From assembly GCF_900230185.1 (NCBI RefSeq), contig NZ_OCSR01000003.1, forward strand, positions 62,001 through 126,000: a stretch of DNA of 64,000 nucleotides, given 5' to 3'. The notes beneath the pieces are model-generated. The model was not told the origin of the DNA, did no database searches, and saw only the letters and a list, made by a program, of their open reading frames with translations. Of this stretch, positions 50,821 to 59,081 are shown one piece after another (the stretch's first letter is position 1; each line of letters begins with the position of its first letter). The position numbers and the translations under genes were made by a program. The stretch is from Burkholderia sp. OK233 (GTDB taxonomy: Bacteria > Pseudomonadota > Gammaproteobacteria > Burkholderiales > Burkholderiaceae).

Positions 50821-52098
50821 TTAGGCCGCCGCGTGTGAAGGTTGCACTTCAACGGTGACATGCGACAGGCCCTTGAAGCGCTCGAGCACCGCATGATAGA
50901 ACCGCGAGTCTCGCTGGGGTTCACCCGTTGCCACCGACACCACGGCACTCATGTGACCTGGGCCTACCCGCCATACGTGCAGGTCAACAACCTTGTCGCC
51001 CCGGTCCTCGATGGCGTGACGCACATTTTCCGCCATCCGCCGGTCGGGATTCATGTCGAGCAAAATCCCGCCAGTGTCGCGCATCAATCCGTAGGACCAG
51101 TTCGCAATCACAAGTGCTCCGATAACACCTGCAAGCGGGTCCATCCAGAGCCAGCCAAATGTGCGTGCCAATACAAGGCCGATGATGGCCAGCACGGATA
51201 TCGCTGCATCGGCCATCACGTGGATATAGGCCGAGCGGATGTTGTGGTCCCGAGTAGCTGCGTCATGCGCGTCGTGGCCGTGCTCGTGTTCTTCGAACTC
51301 TACCTTGTACTCGCCGTCCGACATCCGCACGATGGCTTTGAAAGCGTGTGGCTCAGGAATGTCTTCCCTCGATTCCAGATAGCCGTCGCGGTCTGCAAAG
51401 GCAAAGACCTGCCGCGCGCCGTCAGGTCGCACTGTCGTCACCGACACAGTCGACGCGTCCAGTCGGGAACCGTCTGTTGCAGGCGTAACGCGGAAAACGG
51501 GGGGCACGCCATCCTCGAAGATAGAAACGGCAAACACGCCGGACGGAGCAAAAATCTTCTGCACCTCTTCTTCGTGAGTGTGGTCATCATGACCATGGCT
51601 ATGACCGTGACTATGGCCATGGCTGTGTCCGTGATGGCCCCCGCTCAGCAGCCATACGCTTGCCAGATTAACGAGCAGACCGACTACTGCGATGGGAATC
51701 GCTTCGCCGAAGTGAATAGGCACCGGTGACAGGAAGCGCGAGATAGCCTCGTAACCAATCAGCAGCGCAATCATCGCCAGCACGATGGCGCTCGTGAATC
51801 CTGCGAGGTCGCCCAGTTTGCCAGTACCGAACACAAAGCGGGAATCGGTGGCGTGTTTACGCGCGTAGGTATAGGCGAGCGCGGCAATCAGCATGGCACC
51901 CGCATGGGTCGACATGTGCAGACCATCGGCGACGAGCGCAAGCGACCCGAACATGCTCCCGCCGACGATTTCAATTAGCATCATGGCGCTGCACAGCGCA
52001 ATTACGGCCCACGTCTTTCGCTCGTTCCGCTCGTGGCCAGCACCCAGAAAGATGTGGTCATGCCCTGCGCCGAACGCGGCGTTTTTGAAATCACTCAT
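50821..52098 (-). CDS. dmeF: DmeF-type CDF Co(II)/Ni(II) exporter
   Basis: A 425-residue cation diffusion facilitator. It has six helices, transport-site motifs in LVADGLHMSTHAG and YIHVMADAAISVLA (Asp/His tetrad), a His-rich cytosolic loop (HHGHSHGHSHGHSHGHDDHTHEEE) and an extended insert before TM5 as in DmeF. The C-terminal domain carries VVDLHVWRVGPGHMSAVVSV. It exports divalent metal in exchange for protons. It is 12 bases behind the repressor dmeR. The His loop suggests Co/Ni/Zn handling. Confidence 0.92.
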   Translation of the reverse strand: MSDFKNAAFGAGHDHIFLGAGHERNERKTWAVIALCSAMMLIEIVGGSMFGSLALVADGLHMSTHAGAMLIAALAYTYARKHATDSRFVFGTGKLGDLAGFTSAIVLAMIALLIGYEAISRFLSPVPIHFGEAIPIAVVGLLVNLASVWLLSGGHHGHSHGHSHGHSHGHDDHTHEEEVQKIFAPSGVFAVSIFEDGVPPVFRVTPATDGSRLDASTVSVTTVRPDGARQVFAFADRDGYLESREDIPEPHAFKAIVRMSDGEYKVEFEEHEHGHDAHDAATRDHNIRSAYIHVMADAAISVLAIIGLVLARTFGWLWMDPLAGVIGALVIANWSYGLMRDTGGILLDMNPDRRMAENVRHAIEDRGDKVVDLHVWRVGPGHMSAVVSVATGEPQRDSRFYHAVLERFKGLSHVTVEVQPSHAAA

Positions 52099-52110
52099 TT
52101 CCGTCTCTGC

Positions 52111-52386
52111 TCACTTGAAATAGCTGTGAACAACTTCGATAAGCTGTTCGGTCGCACTATCACCCGGCTCCTCGCCGCTTTCCGCGTCGATAAGATGGTT
52201 CCTGATGTGGTCCTCGAGCACGACGGCGAGCAGGCCATTCATCGCCCCTCGACAACTCGTGATTCGCTGCAAGATGTCTGAACAGCCGTGCTCTTCCTCC
52301 AGCGCCCGTTCAATGGCTTCGACTTGCCCCTTGATACGGCGAACCCTGTTGAGAAGCTTCTGTTTTTCCTGAATGGTATGACTCAT
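52111..52386 (-). CDS. dmeR: DmeR/RcnR-type Ni/Co-responsive repressor
   Basis: A 91-residue all-helical CsoR/RcnR-family repressor. The metal ligands of RcnR are all present: His3, Cys35, His60 and His64, which distinguishes it from copper CsoR and formaldehyde FrmR. It represses dmeF and itself until Ni or Co binds. An A/T-flanked G/C-tract operator lies just upstream, shared with the divergent EamA gene. Confidence 0.92.
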   Translation of the reverse strand: MSHTIQEKQKLLNRVRRIKGQVEAIERALEEEHGCSDILQRITSCRGAMNGLLAVVLEDHIRNHLIDAESGEEPGDSATEQLIEVVHSYFK

Positions 52387-52396
52387 CGCATTCCCC

Positions 52397-52419
52397 TATA
52401 TACCCCTAGGGAGTATATA
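52397..52419. promoter_or_regulatory. DmeR operator
   Basis: TATATAC and GTATATA arms flank CCCTAGGGA, the layout of CsoR/RcnR-family sites; it starts 11 bases before the dmeR ATG. A second G-tract (AGGGGGGCGGGG) lies at about 52439-52451 toward the EamA gene. Confidence 0.7.
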
Positions 52420-52537
52420 CTTTCTCATAGCTTTTCATAGGGGGGCGGGGTATTTCCGCCAATCCGGGCGTCCGCTACCTTTGCAAAGCGCCTGAAACAC
52501 TTTATGAACCAAGCTACTCCTCGAAAACCGTCAATTC

Positions 52538-53599
52538 ATGCACGCACGTCACAACGCCGCCTTGACCGCACTCCTTGCCGCCGCGCTATTCGGTGCGACC
52601 ACGCCGCTTGCCAAGACTCTGCTCGGCTCCCTGTCACCATTTATGGTCGCGGGTCTTTTCTACCTGGGCAGCGGAGCCGGGCTTGCCGTCGGAATTCTTT
52701 TTCAGCGCCTTCGCCGCACGGCGGGTGAACGGCAGAACGAAAGTCGCATTCAGGTCTCGGAGTTGCCCTGGCTGCTTGGCGCCATCGCGGCGGGCGGTGT
52801 CGCCGGACCTGCGCTGTTGATGCTCGGCCTTAGCACGACCCCGGCGGCAACCAGTTCCCTACTGCTGAATCTCGAAGGTGTATTTACCGCAGTGATTGCC
52901 TGGGTCGTGTTTCGCGAGAACGTCGACCTGCAGATATTTCTCGGCATGGTTGCGATAGTGGCTGGCGGCGTAGCGCTGTCCTGGCAACCCGGCGCAACTG
53001 GCGTACCAGCGGGTGCTTTGCTGGTTGTGGGAGCTTGTGTTGCATGGGCTATCGACAACAACCTGACACGGAAGGTATCGACGAACGACGCGATGGTCAT
53101 CGCCTGCCTGAAAGGGCTGGTTGCCGGTACCGTCAATCTGGGCATTGCGTTGCTGCTGGGTGCGCATCTGCCAAGCCTCGGCAAGATGGTGGCGGCCATG
53201 TTGACCGGCTTCGCTGGCTACGGTGTCAGTCTGGTTCTCTTTGTCGTTGCACTGCGCAACCTCGGTACCGCCCGAACCGGAGCGTATTTTTCAGTAGCGC
53301 CGATATTCGGGGTCGCGCTATCGCTCATTCTGTGGCCAGAACCGCCGTCGCTGCTGTTCTGGGTGGCGGCTGCACTCATGGCTCTGGGAATCTGGCTTCA
53401 TATCCGTGAGCGGCATGAACATCCCCATACTCATGAAGTTCTGGACCACAACCATCGACACAGGCACGACGAGCACCATCAACACGTTCACGACTTTGAG
53501 TGGGATAGTGATGAGCCACACACGCATCCGCACCAGCACGTGCCCATTACTCACACGCACGCGCACTTCCCCGACATTCATCACCGGCATACGCATTGA
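52538..53599 (+). CDS. EamA/DMT transporter with His-rich C-terminal tail
   Basis: 353 residues: ten helices in two EamA repeats (residues about 8-290), then a cytosolic tail of about 65 residues with more than 25 His (RHEHPHTHEVLDHNHRHRHDEHHQHVHDF...HTHPHQHVPITHTHAHFPDIHHRHTH). It is divergent from dmeR/dmeF across the operator, so it is probably a metal exporter for Ni/Co or a related cation, or uses the tail to sense or buffer metal. The family normally moves small metabolites, so the tail is the notable feature. Confidence 0.88.
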   Translation: MHARHNAALTALLAAALFGATTPLAKTLLGSLSPFMVAGLFYLGSGAGLAVGILFQRLRRTAGERQNESRIQVSELPWLLGAIAAGGVAGPALLMLGLSTTPAATSSLLLNLEGVFTAVIAWVVFRENVDLQIFLGMVAIVAGGVALSWQPGATGVPAGALLVVGACVAWAIDNNLTRKVSTNDAMVIACLKGLVAGTVNLGIALLLGAHLPSLGKMVAAMLTGFAGYGVSLVLFVVALRNLGTARTGAYFSVAPIFGVALSLILWPEPPSLLFWVAAALMALGIWLHIRERHEHPHTHEVLDHNHRHRHDEHHQHVHDFEWDSDEPHTHPHQHVPITHTHAHFPDIHHRHTH

Positions 53600-53703
53600 C
53601 GCTGCAGCGACAATATTGCGTTCAGACTGCGCCAATGGTCGTGCTGGGCTTCATCAGGTCCCTTATCATGGAACTGCATACAGTACGGAACCGGGGAAGC
53701 AAA

Positions 53704-54318
53704 ATGGACAGCAAAGAGCATTGGGAAGGAATCTATCGCTTCAAGGCATCTGACGCGGTTAGCTGGTATCGCCCGCATCTTGAGACTTCGCTGCAGCTGA
53801 TTTGTGAAGTCGCGCCGGACCAGAGCGCAGCCATTATTGATGTGGGCGGCGGTGAATCGACGCTCGCAGATGATGTACTCGCGCGCGGATATCGAAACCT
53901 GACGGTGCTCGATATGTCCGCCGTTGCTCTCGATGCGACAAAACGTCGGTTGGGTACTCTCGCCGACCAGATAACGTGGGTCGAATCCGATATCGCGGTG
54001 GTTGACCTGCCTGAACATCGATACGACCTGTGGCATGACCGTGCCGTCTTTCACTTCCTGACCGAATCATCAAAACGAGATGCATACGTTCGCTTGCTGA
54101 AGAAAACACTCAAGCCTGGTGGCCACATCGTGATTGGAACATTCGGGCCAACCGGTCCAAGCAAGTGCAGCGGGCTGGAAGTGAGGCGATACGATGTTCA
54201 ACGCCTGTCTGATGAAATCGGCGCCGGGTTCGAATTGCTAACGAGCAAGCTTGAAGACCACCGCACGCCTGCTGGCTCCAACCAGCAGTTTCTTTACTGC
54301 TGCTTCCGGAAGCTGTGA
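53704..54318 (+). CDS. Class I SAM-dependent methyltransferase
   Basis: 204 residues from ATG 53704, which has GGGGAAG upstream. Rossmann motif I is AAIIDVGGGESTLADDVLARG, motif II VLDMSAVALDATKRRL, motif III WVESDIAVVDLPEHRYDLWHDRAVFHFL. The HWEGIYRFKASDAVSWYRPH start resembles tellurite/thiopurine-type methyltransferases found beside metal genes. The substrate is unknown. Confidence 0.88.
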   Translation: MDSKEHWEGIYRFKASDAVSWYRPHLETSLQLICEVAPDQSAAIIDVGGGESTLADDVLARGYRNLTVLDMSAVALDATKRRLGTLADQITWVESDIAVVDLPEHRYDLWHDRAVFHFLTESSKRDAYVRLLKKTLKPGGHIVIGTFGPTGPSKCSGLEVRRYDVQRLSDEIGAGFELLTSKLEDHRTPAGSNQQFLYCCFRKL

Positions 54319-54376
54319 TTGCCGCGTTAGTCCGCCTCCGTGTCGCTCGCCTGCTGGTCAGGTGCGGCAGGGAGCC

Positions 54377-54571
54377 CTACTGCTGCATCGGCGGACACTT
54401 GTTGGTGCCATACGAGCAGTACACGCAGCACTCGCCGGATTTCGGCCTGAGCACGGTCTTGCAATGCTCGCATTCGTAAAACCAAACGCAGGCGTCAGTG
54501 GGCATGGTTTCACACTTCACGTGTCCGCAAACGGGACATGTGATGGTCGATTCCAGGACAATCGTATTCAT
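54377..54571 (-). CDS. Small Cys-rich zinc-ribbon-like protein (GDCC type)
   Basis: 64 residues with CPVCGHVKCETM, FYECEHCKTVLRPKSGECCVYCSYGTNKCPP: at least nine Cys, conserved in a family that travels with mercury, copper and bufferin genes. Its start overlaps the DoxX stop by four bases, making it the last gene of the bufferin operon here. A metal-binding role is likely; the precise function is unknown. Confidence 0.82.
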   Translation of the reverse strand: MNTIVLESTITCPVCGHVKCETMPTDACVWFYECEHCKTVLRPKSGECCVYCSYGTNKCPPMQQ

Positions 54572-55059
54572 CGCGTTACACCAGTTGATGCCGGGCGGCT
54601 ACGAAAGCGTCTGTATAACAGGTAGTCCAATGACCATTTGCCGGCGCCTCGGCACAGCAGGACCAGCAGCATCGCGGCCCACTGAATGTGCGTAGGCCAT
54701 GCCTGCGGATACACGAACACCTCAATGACAGTTGTCATGCCGAGCAGGACCAACGCGACGGGTCGCGTCGCCAGGCCGAGCACAAGCAGAACCGGTGTCG
54801 TTAGTTCGATTGACACCGCCAGGTGGGCCGCGAACTCGGGAGCAAGCAACGGCAGTCGATAGTCTTCCCTGAACAACTGAAGCGCCGCATTCCAGTCAGC
54901 CAGCTTGGTCATCGCCGAGTTCCAGAAGACCGTTGCAACTGCAAGCCTCAGTGGAAGCGCGAGAACCGTATGCGGCACTCGCTCCAACCACCCAACGGCG
55001 CGTAGTACGCGTTCAATCAGTATCGACCTGCGATGAGCGAATTGAGATTCCGGCATCAT
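54568..55059 (-). CDS. gigT: DoxX-family membrane protein (BufD/GigT type)
   Basis: 163 residues, four helices, with DoxX features (LPLRLAVATVFWNSAMTKLADWNAALQLFREDYRLPLLAPEFAAHLAVSIELTTPVLLVLGLATR). In Cupriavidus gig and other bufferin operons a DoxX protein is the fourth gene. It overlaps the DUF2063 gene by four bases. A role in quinone-linked redox or export is suggested for the family, not shown. Confidence 0.87.
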   Translation of the reverse strand: MMPESQFAHRRSILIERVLRAVGWLERVPHTVLALPLRLAVATVFWNSAMTKLADWNAALQLFREDYRLPLLAPEFAAHLAVSIELTTPVLLVLGLATRPVALVLLGMTTVIEVFVYPQAWPTHIQWAAMLLVLLCRGAGKWSLDYLLYRRFRSRPASTGVTR

Positions 55060-55871
55060 GCGACTTGCCTCTCAATAGTTCGACTGGATGCCTGATTTGA
55101 CAGGCAGACGTCGACAAAGCATTCCGATGCGAAAAGGGATGCGAGCCAGACAGGTGCCTGCGCATCTGGCGCGTCGGCGAGTGCATCATGCAAGGGCCGC
55201 CCCGCTAGCAAGGCAGCCATGAACCTGCATTGCCCTTCTGCCATCCGGTCCACGTCGACGCCCGAAGCCCCTCGGTGGACATACACCCGGACGGGGTCTG
55301 CGGTCAGATTGATGTCCGCCATGGCGCTGTCGTCCCGCGTCAACACCGCGTGCCAAATGGCATCGACGGGAAAGCACGACTCAAGCACCCGCGCTGCGGG
55401 GTTCGGAACGAACCTTACGGTTTGCATGCCGGCCTCATCGAGTTGCTCAAGACGCAGTAAGTCAAGCGGCTTTGCGTCTGGCGCGTGCAGCACCTCATTC
55501 ACGGCCCATTCAAGTCGTGCAGTGTCTGGCAGATAGGCGAGAGACGCCGCTTGCGGCATCTGCGCCAGGAAATCCGCAAACTTGCCACCGTAGCTGTCTA
55601 GCAGCGCGCTCGACGGTGGGCATTGCTCGATGAACAGTCGAGCCGCGCCTTCGAAGAATTCCGACCCGACCAGAGCCTGCACGGCCGGATAGGTCAACTG
55701 CAGTGCCTTCAGCAGCGTGCTGTTCGCCGTATTTCGATAGATAGCGAGCCGCGCCGGCGAAGCCAGCCCGTCCGGCGCGACGTACTCGCATGAGTCGCCC
55801 TCGGGCAGCCCGAGCAGGTCCCGGCGGACCGCGCGTTGCAGCTCAAGCAGCGTGGGTGCACAGGTTGTCAT
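55056..55871 (-). CDS. gigB: DUF2063 partner protein of bufferin maturation (BufC/GigB)
   Basis: 271 residues. The N-terminal DUF2063 domain reads LLELQRAVRRDLLGL...RLAIYRNTANSTLLKALQLTYPAVQALVGSEFFEGAARLFIEQCPPSSALLDSYGGKFADFL. The family acts with DUF692 (MNIO) enzymes, binding the precursor peptide. It overlaps the DUF692 gene by 29 bases, indicating tight coupling. Confidence 0.9.
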   Translation of the reverse strand: MTTCAPTLLELQRAVRRDLLGLPEGDSCEYVAPDGLASPARLAIYRNTANSTLLKALQLTYPAVQALVGSEFFEGAARLFIEQCPPSSALLDSYGGKFADFLAQMPQAASLAYLPDTARLEWAVNEVLHAPDAKPLDLLRLEQLDEAGMQTVRFVPNPAARVLESCFPVDAIWHAVLTRDDSAMADINLTADPVRVYVHRGASGVDVDRMAEGQCRFMAALLAGRPLHDALADAPDAQAPVWLASLFASECFVDVCLSNQASSRTIERQVA

Positions 55872-56733
55872 TTCGCTGCCTCTCTATAGCGGCCTCTGCA
55901 ATCGCCGCTTCTTCCATCAGAACCTCAAGCGCCGGCACATCAGTGTCCCATTCAATCAGCGTGGGAACGGGTCCAAAGCGCTTGAGGGCTTGCTCAAACA
56001 GGTCCCACACTGGAGGCGTGACGCGTGAACCGTGGTCGTCGATGCGAATTATCTGGCCCTGGTCAAGCTGTCGGACGCTGTGCCCTGCCAGGTGAACCTC
56101 GGTAACCGACTCAGGCGGCAGCGCATCGAGATAGGTCAGCGCATTCCAACCGTGATTGCTGGCACTGACATAGATGTTGTTGACGTCGCACAGAATGCCG
56201 CACCCCGTGCGCCACGCGACCTCGGCGAGAAATTCCCATTCGGGGATGGTCGAGTGGCGGAACTGCAGGTAGGTCGATGGGTTTTCTAACGAAATCCGCC
56301 GCTGCAGGTAGCCTTGCGTCTGGTCGACGTGCACGCAGACAATACTCAACGCTTCTTCCGTCATCGGCAGCGGCAAGAGGTCGGCGACATAGATGCCGCC
56401 GTTGATGCTCCAGGACAGGTGTTCAGAAACCAGCCCGGGCTCAACACGCTCGATGACAGTGCGCACACGCTCAAGATGCCGGGCATCCATCCCTTCGGCG
56501 CTGCCCAACGAAAGGCCCACTCCGTGGAGCGAGATTGGGTAGTCCCGGCGGATGGCATCCAGATAACCTGGCGCGCTACCCCCGCCCATGTAGTTCTCGG
56601 TATGCACCTCGAACCATGCGACGGGTAGATGCCCTTCGACAACCTCGTGATGGTGTCGAAAACGCAGCCCAACCCCAGCGCATGCCGGAATCAGACCATG
56701 CGCACATTGCAACGCAGCAGAAGTGGCATCCAT
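55843..56733 (-). CDS. gigA: DUF692 multinuclear non-haem iron enzyme (BufB/GigA)
   Basis: A 296-residue TIM-barrel enzyme of the MNIO/DUF692 family, which modifies Cys residues of RiPP precursors. Motifs include GVGLRFRHHHEV, WFEVHTENYMGGG, SLHGVGLSLGS, SEHLSWS, LENPSTYL, CDVNNIYVSASNHG, EVHLAGHS, DDHGSRV and PTLIEWDTDVP. They hold the His, Glu and Asp residues that bind the iron atoms. It lies 16 bases after the precursor gene. Confidence 0.94.
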   Translation of the reverse strand: MDATSAALQCAHGLIPACAGVGLRFRHHHEVVEGHLPVAWFEVHTENYMGGGSAPGYLDAIRRDYPISLHGVGLSLGSAEGMDARHLERVRTVIERVEPGLVSEHLSWSINGGIYVADLLPLPMTEEALSIVCVHVDQTQGYLQRRISLENPSTYLQFRHSTIPEWEFLAEVAWRTGCGILCDVNNIYVSASNHGWNALTYLDALPPESVTEVHLAGHSVRQLDQGQIIRIDDHGSRVTPPVWDLFEQALKRFGPVPTLIEWDTDVPALEVLMEEAAIAEAAIERQRNDNLCTHAA

Positions 56734-56749
56734 TGGTTTTCCCGTTCGT

Positions 56750-57061
56750 TCAAGCCGGTTTCAGCTTGCCGCCCTGAATCTTGCTGCAGTCTCCAGCGGG
56801 AAGTAGCACGAATGACTTCGCATCGCGTGCCTGGGTGGCTTGCCCGGCGCAGGAATGGGCTCCCTCTGCGCAGTCATTTTTTGATACGGCATTGATGCCG
56901 TAGCACTTCTCCAGTTTGTTCGCTTGCATCCTTGCCATGTTGTCTTTCACAACTTGCGGCATTTCCTTCATGGTCTGGGCCTGGGCCGGTACCAACTGCA
57001 TAGCGAGTGCCAGGCCGATTGCCGAAGACAAGGTCGAGGCGGTCATCATATGTTTGTTCAT
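56750..57061 (-). CDS. gigP: DUF2282 bufferin-type copper RiPP precursor
   Basis: A 103-residue exported precursor: signal peptide ending VPAQAQ, then a core with Cys53, Cys64, Cys71 and Cys92 (EKCYGINAVSKNDCAEGAHSCAGQATQARDAKSFVLLPAGDCSKIQGGKLKPA). This is the pattern of DUF2282 bufferins, whose Cys are converted to thiooxazoles that bind copper. The ATG at 57061 is preferred to the GTG just before it because AGGAGG is seven bases upstream. An ECF-type promoter precedes it. Confidence 0.9.
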   Translation of the reverse strand: MNKHMMTASTLSSAIGLALAMQLVPAQAQTMKEMPQVVKDNMARMQANKLEKCYGINAVSKNDCAEGAHSCAGQATQARDAKSFVLLPAGDCSKIQGGKLKPA

Positions 57062-57111
57062 CACGCTTCCTCCTGAAGGTTGCGGCCGGGCATTCCGGCC
57101 GTGTAGGAAAG

Positions 57112-57137
57112 TTCGGCCGGCCGCGGCAAAAGGTTAC
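57112..57137 (-). promoter_or_regulatory. ECF-sigma promoter of the bufferin operon
   Basis: Minus strand GTAACC (57137-57132), exactly 16 bp, then CGAA (57115-57112), 51 bases before the precursor start. As I recall, this is the element reported for Caulobacter SigF, whose anti-sigma is NrsF; an NrsF-type gene is adjacent here. Confidence 0.7.
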
Positions 57138-57194
57138 GCCCCGCGCAAACTTTTTCTGCGTGACAATCTGTCGTCCGCGCCACAAAATTTCCGC

Positions 57195-57854
57195 ATGCCC
57201 CGGCATCCACATCCACCCAGTCCCGCTTCAGGTTCCGAGAGAGAGGACCTGGAGTCGTTCACGCCGGTCAGTCAGGCAGCGCCGGTTGCCAGCCGTGCTG
57301 ACGGCAAACTGGACTGGTCCATCGCCATGGCCAGCGCGCAAACCGGCGACCGGGAGGCCTATCGTCGGCTGCTCCAGGACATAACCCCCTATCTTCGTGC
57401 GCTCGCGACGCAGCACATCCGGAATGCCGACGACATTGAGGACACGGTTCAGGATGTGCTGCTAACGGTGCACTCAGTCCGCGACACATACGACCCTTCT
57501 CGCCCATTCGGGCCGTGGCTGGTCGCCATCGCAAACAGACGCATCGTCGACGGTCTGCGCCGGCGCGGACGCGTTTGCTCACATGAATCGTCAGGGGGAA
57601 ATGAACTGGAAACCTTTTCTGCCGATGAAGCGAACCTACAGGAAGAGGCAGCGGATGCCTGCGTAGTACGGGCAGCTATCGAGCAATTACCTGTCGGGCA
57701 GCGCGACGCGATGCGCATGCTCAAGCTGGAAGAAATGTCCCTACAGGAGGCTGCTGCCGCCAGCGGAAACTCAGTTGCTGCGCTGAAAGTGGCCACTCAC
57801 CGGGCAATGAAACGATTACGGGAAATGTTCCAGCAGAAAGGTAGCGAATCATGA
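57195..57854 (+). CDS. ECF sigma factor (SigF/RpoQ-like)
   Basis: 219 residues from ATG 57195. Region 2 is visible in DREAYRRLLQDITPYLRALATQHIRNADDIEDTVQDVLLTVHSVRDTYDPSRPFGPWLVAIANRRIVDGLRRRGR, region 4 in LPVGQRDAMRMLKLEEMSLQEAAAASGNSVAALKVATHRAMKRLRE. It ends overlapping the anti-sigma gene by four bases. Divergent from the bufferin operon, whose promoter matches this sigma class. It is probably released by copper or thiol stress. The open frame upstream of 57195 is not sigma-like. Confidence 0.92.
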   Translation: MPRHPHPPSPASGSEREDLESFTPVSQAAPVASRADGKLDWSIAMASAQTGDREAYRRLLQDITPYLRALATQHIRNADDIEDTVQDVLLTVHSVRDTYDPSRPFGPWLVAIANRRIVDGLRRRGRVCSHESSGGNELETFSADEANLQEEAADACVVRAAIEQLPVGQRDAMRMLKLEEMSLQEAAAASGNSVAALKVATHRAMKRLREMFQQKGSES

Positions 57855-58504
57855 CCCGAACCTCCGACCTGATTGACGTCCTAGTCGCGGACGCAGCACC
57901 CGTCAGGCGTCTGCGTGCTCCTGCGGCAAGAGCCGCATGCTGGTTGTTGTTTGCAGGAGCAGTGATGCTCTTTGTCGGTATCGCGCACGGGGTACGTGCC
58001 GACATGGCAGTCAAACTGCATCAACCTCTTTATGTCGTCGGCGTAGCTGCAGCCATGACAACAGGTGTTCTGGCCGCCGCCGGTGCTTTTCTTGCCAGCG
58101 TGCCAGGCATGTCGCGCCGCTGGCTTCTTTTACCTGTCCCCTCCGCGCTTGTTTGGGTCGCTACGATTGGCTACGGTTGCCTGACCAATTGGGTCACAAT
58201 TGGCCCGGAAGGTATGTCTATCGGCGAGACGACCAAATGCTTTGCTACGCTTGTATTAGTCGGTATGCCGCTATCGCTCGTAATGCTGATTATGCTGCGC
58301 CACGTCGCCCGACTATCGCCGGGCCCAGTCGTGATGACAGGAAGTCTCGCGGTTGCCGCAATGACAGCGGTAGCATTATCGATTCTCCATCCGCTCGATG
58401 CCTCGGCGATGATATTGCTGTGGAACCTCGGTGTTGCCGCGATTTATCTGTCGTCGAGCGGCCGGTATGGTCAGCGACTTCTTGGTTGGGTGGCGCTACG
58501 CTAA
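57851..58504 (+). CDS. NrsF/DUF1109 membrane anti-sigma factor
   Basis: A 217-residue protein with six predicted helices (for example AACWLLFAGAVMLFVGIAHG, VVGVAAAMTTGVLAAAGAFL, ILLWNLGVAAIYLSS) and a short cytosolic N-terminus (MTRTSDLIDVLVADAAPVRRL) that would hold the sigma factor. The Cys in CFATLVLVG and CLTNWV may sense metal or oxidation, as proposed for NrsF. Coupled to the sigma gene. Confidence 0.88.
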   Translation: MTRTSDLIDVLVADAAPVRRLRAPAARAACWLLFAGAVMLFVGIAHGVRADMAVKLHQPLYVVGVAAAMTTGVLAAAGAFLASVPGMSRRWLLLPVPSALVWVATIGYGCLTNWVTIGPEGMSIGETTKCFATLVLVGMPLSLVMLIMLRHVARLSPGPVVMTGSLAVAAMTAVALSILHPLDASAMILLWNLGVAAIYLSSSGRYGQRLLGWVALR

Positions 58505-58540
58505 TATCGAAGCGATGTGAGACCGAAAGCACATACCAAT

Positions 58541-58690
58541 GCCGATACAACCGAGACCAAGCTGGTCTGTGCGACGCGCGTCACATTCAGCAGGGCAACC
58601 TGGGCATTGCTGGCTACAGCAACGCGACAGGTGCAATCTTTTCGTTTCCTGAACGTCTAACAATAAGACTGCGCTTATCACTGGGTAGAC
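58541..58690. repeat. 150-bp dispersed repeat, copy B
   Basis: Matches 32214-32363 over its full length. It ends four bases before the thioredoxin ATG, so it forms the 5' region of that operon. Confidence 0.6.
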
Positions 58691-58694
58691 CGCC

Positions 58695-59081
58695 ATGCTG
58701 AAGGTTGTTCGCAAATATCTGCTCGCTTCGGGCCTGTTACTGGCTGTCGGTACCGCTTTCGCCGGCGAACAGGCATTCAACCAGGCCCAGTTTGACAGGC
58801 TGAACGCCAACGGGAAGCCAAACATCGTCTACTTCCACGCAACCTGGTGTCCCACCTGCAAGGTCCAACAACCCATTGTGGACCGTCTGGCAGCGCGCCC
58901 GGACATGAAAGACGTGACCATTTTCGTGGCCGACTACGACAAGGAAGGTGCCTTGAAGCGAGCGTTGAAAGTGACCCAACAGTCGACTTTCGTCGTTTTC
59001 AAGAGCGGCCATGAAATCGCTCGGTCGACCGGACAAACACGCGAGCAAGACATCAAGGACACGTTCGCCAAGGCCCTGTGA
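58695..59081 (+). CDS. Periplasmic thioredoxin-like protein
   Basis: A 128-residue exported thioredoxin: signal peptide MLKVVRKYLLASGLLLAVGTAFA, then NIVYFHATWCPTCKVQQP with Cys52 and Cys55, and the cis-Pro region replaced by QQSTFVVFKSG (Ser instead of Pro). No clear ribosome-binding site precedes the ATG; the 150-bp repeat occupies that place. It is coupled to the CcdA-like gene, from which it would receive electrons. Confidence 0.9.
   Translation: MLKVVRKYLLASGLLLAVGTAFAGEQAFNQAQFDRLNANGKPNIVYFHATWCPTCKVQQPIVDRLAARPDMKDVTIFVADYDKEGALKRALKVTQQSTFVVFKSGHEIARSTGQTREQDIKDTFAKAL

Noticed and set aside
51590..51650. Short tandem DNA repeat inside dmeF
   Set aside because: It encodes the His-rich loop (GHSH units) normal for CDF exporters.
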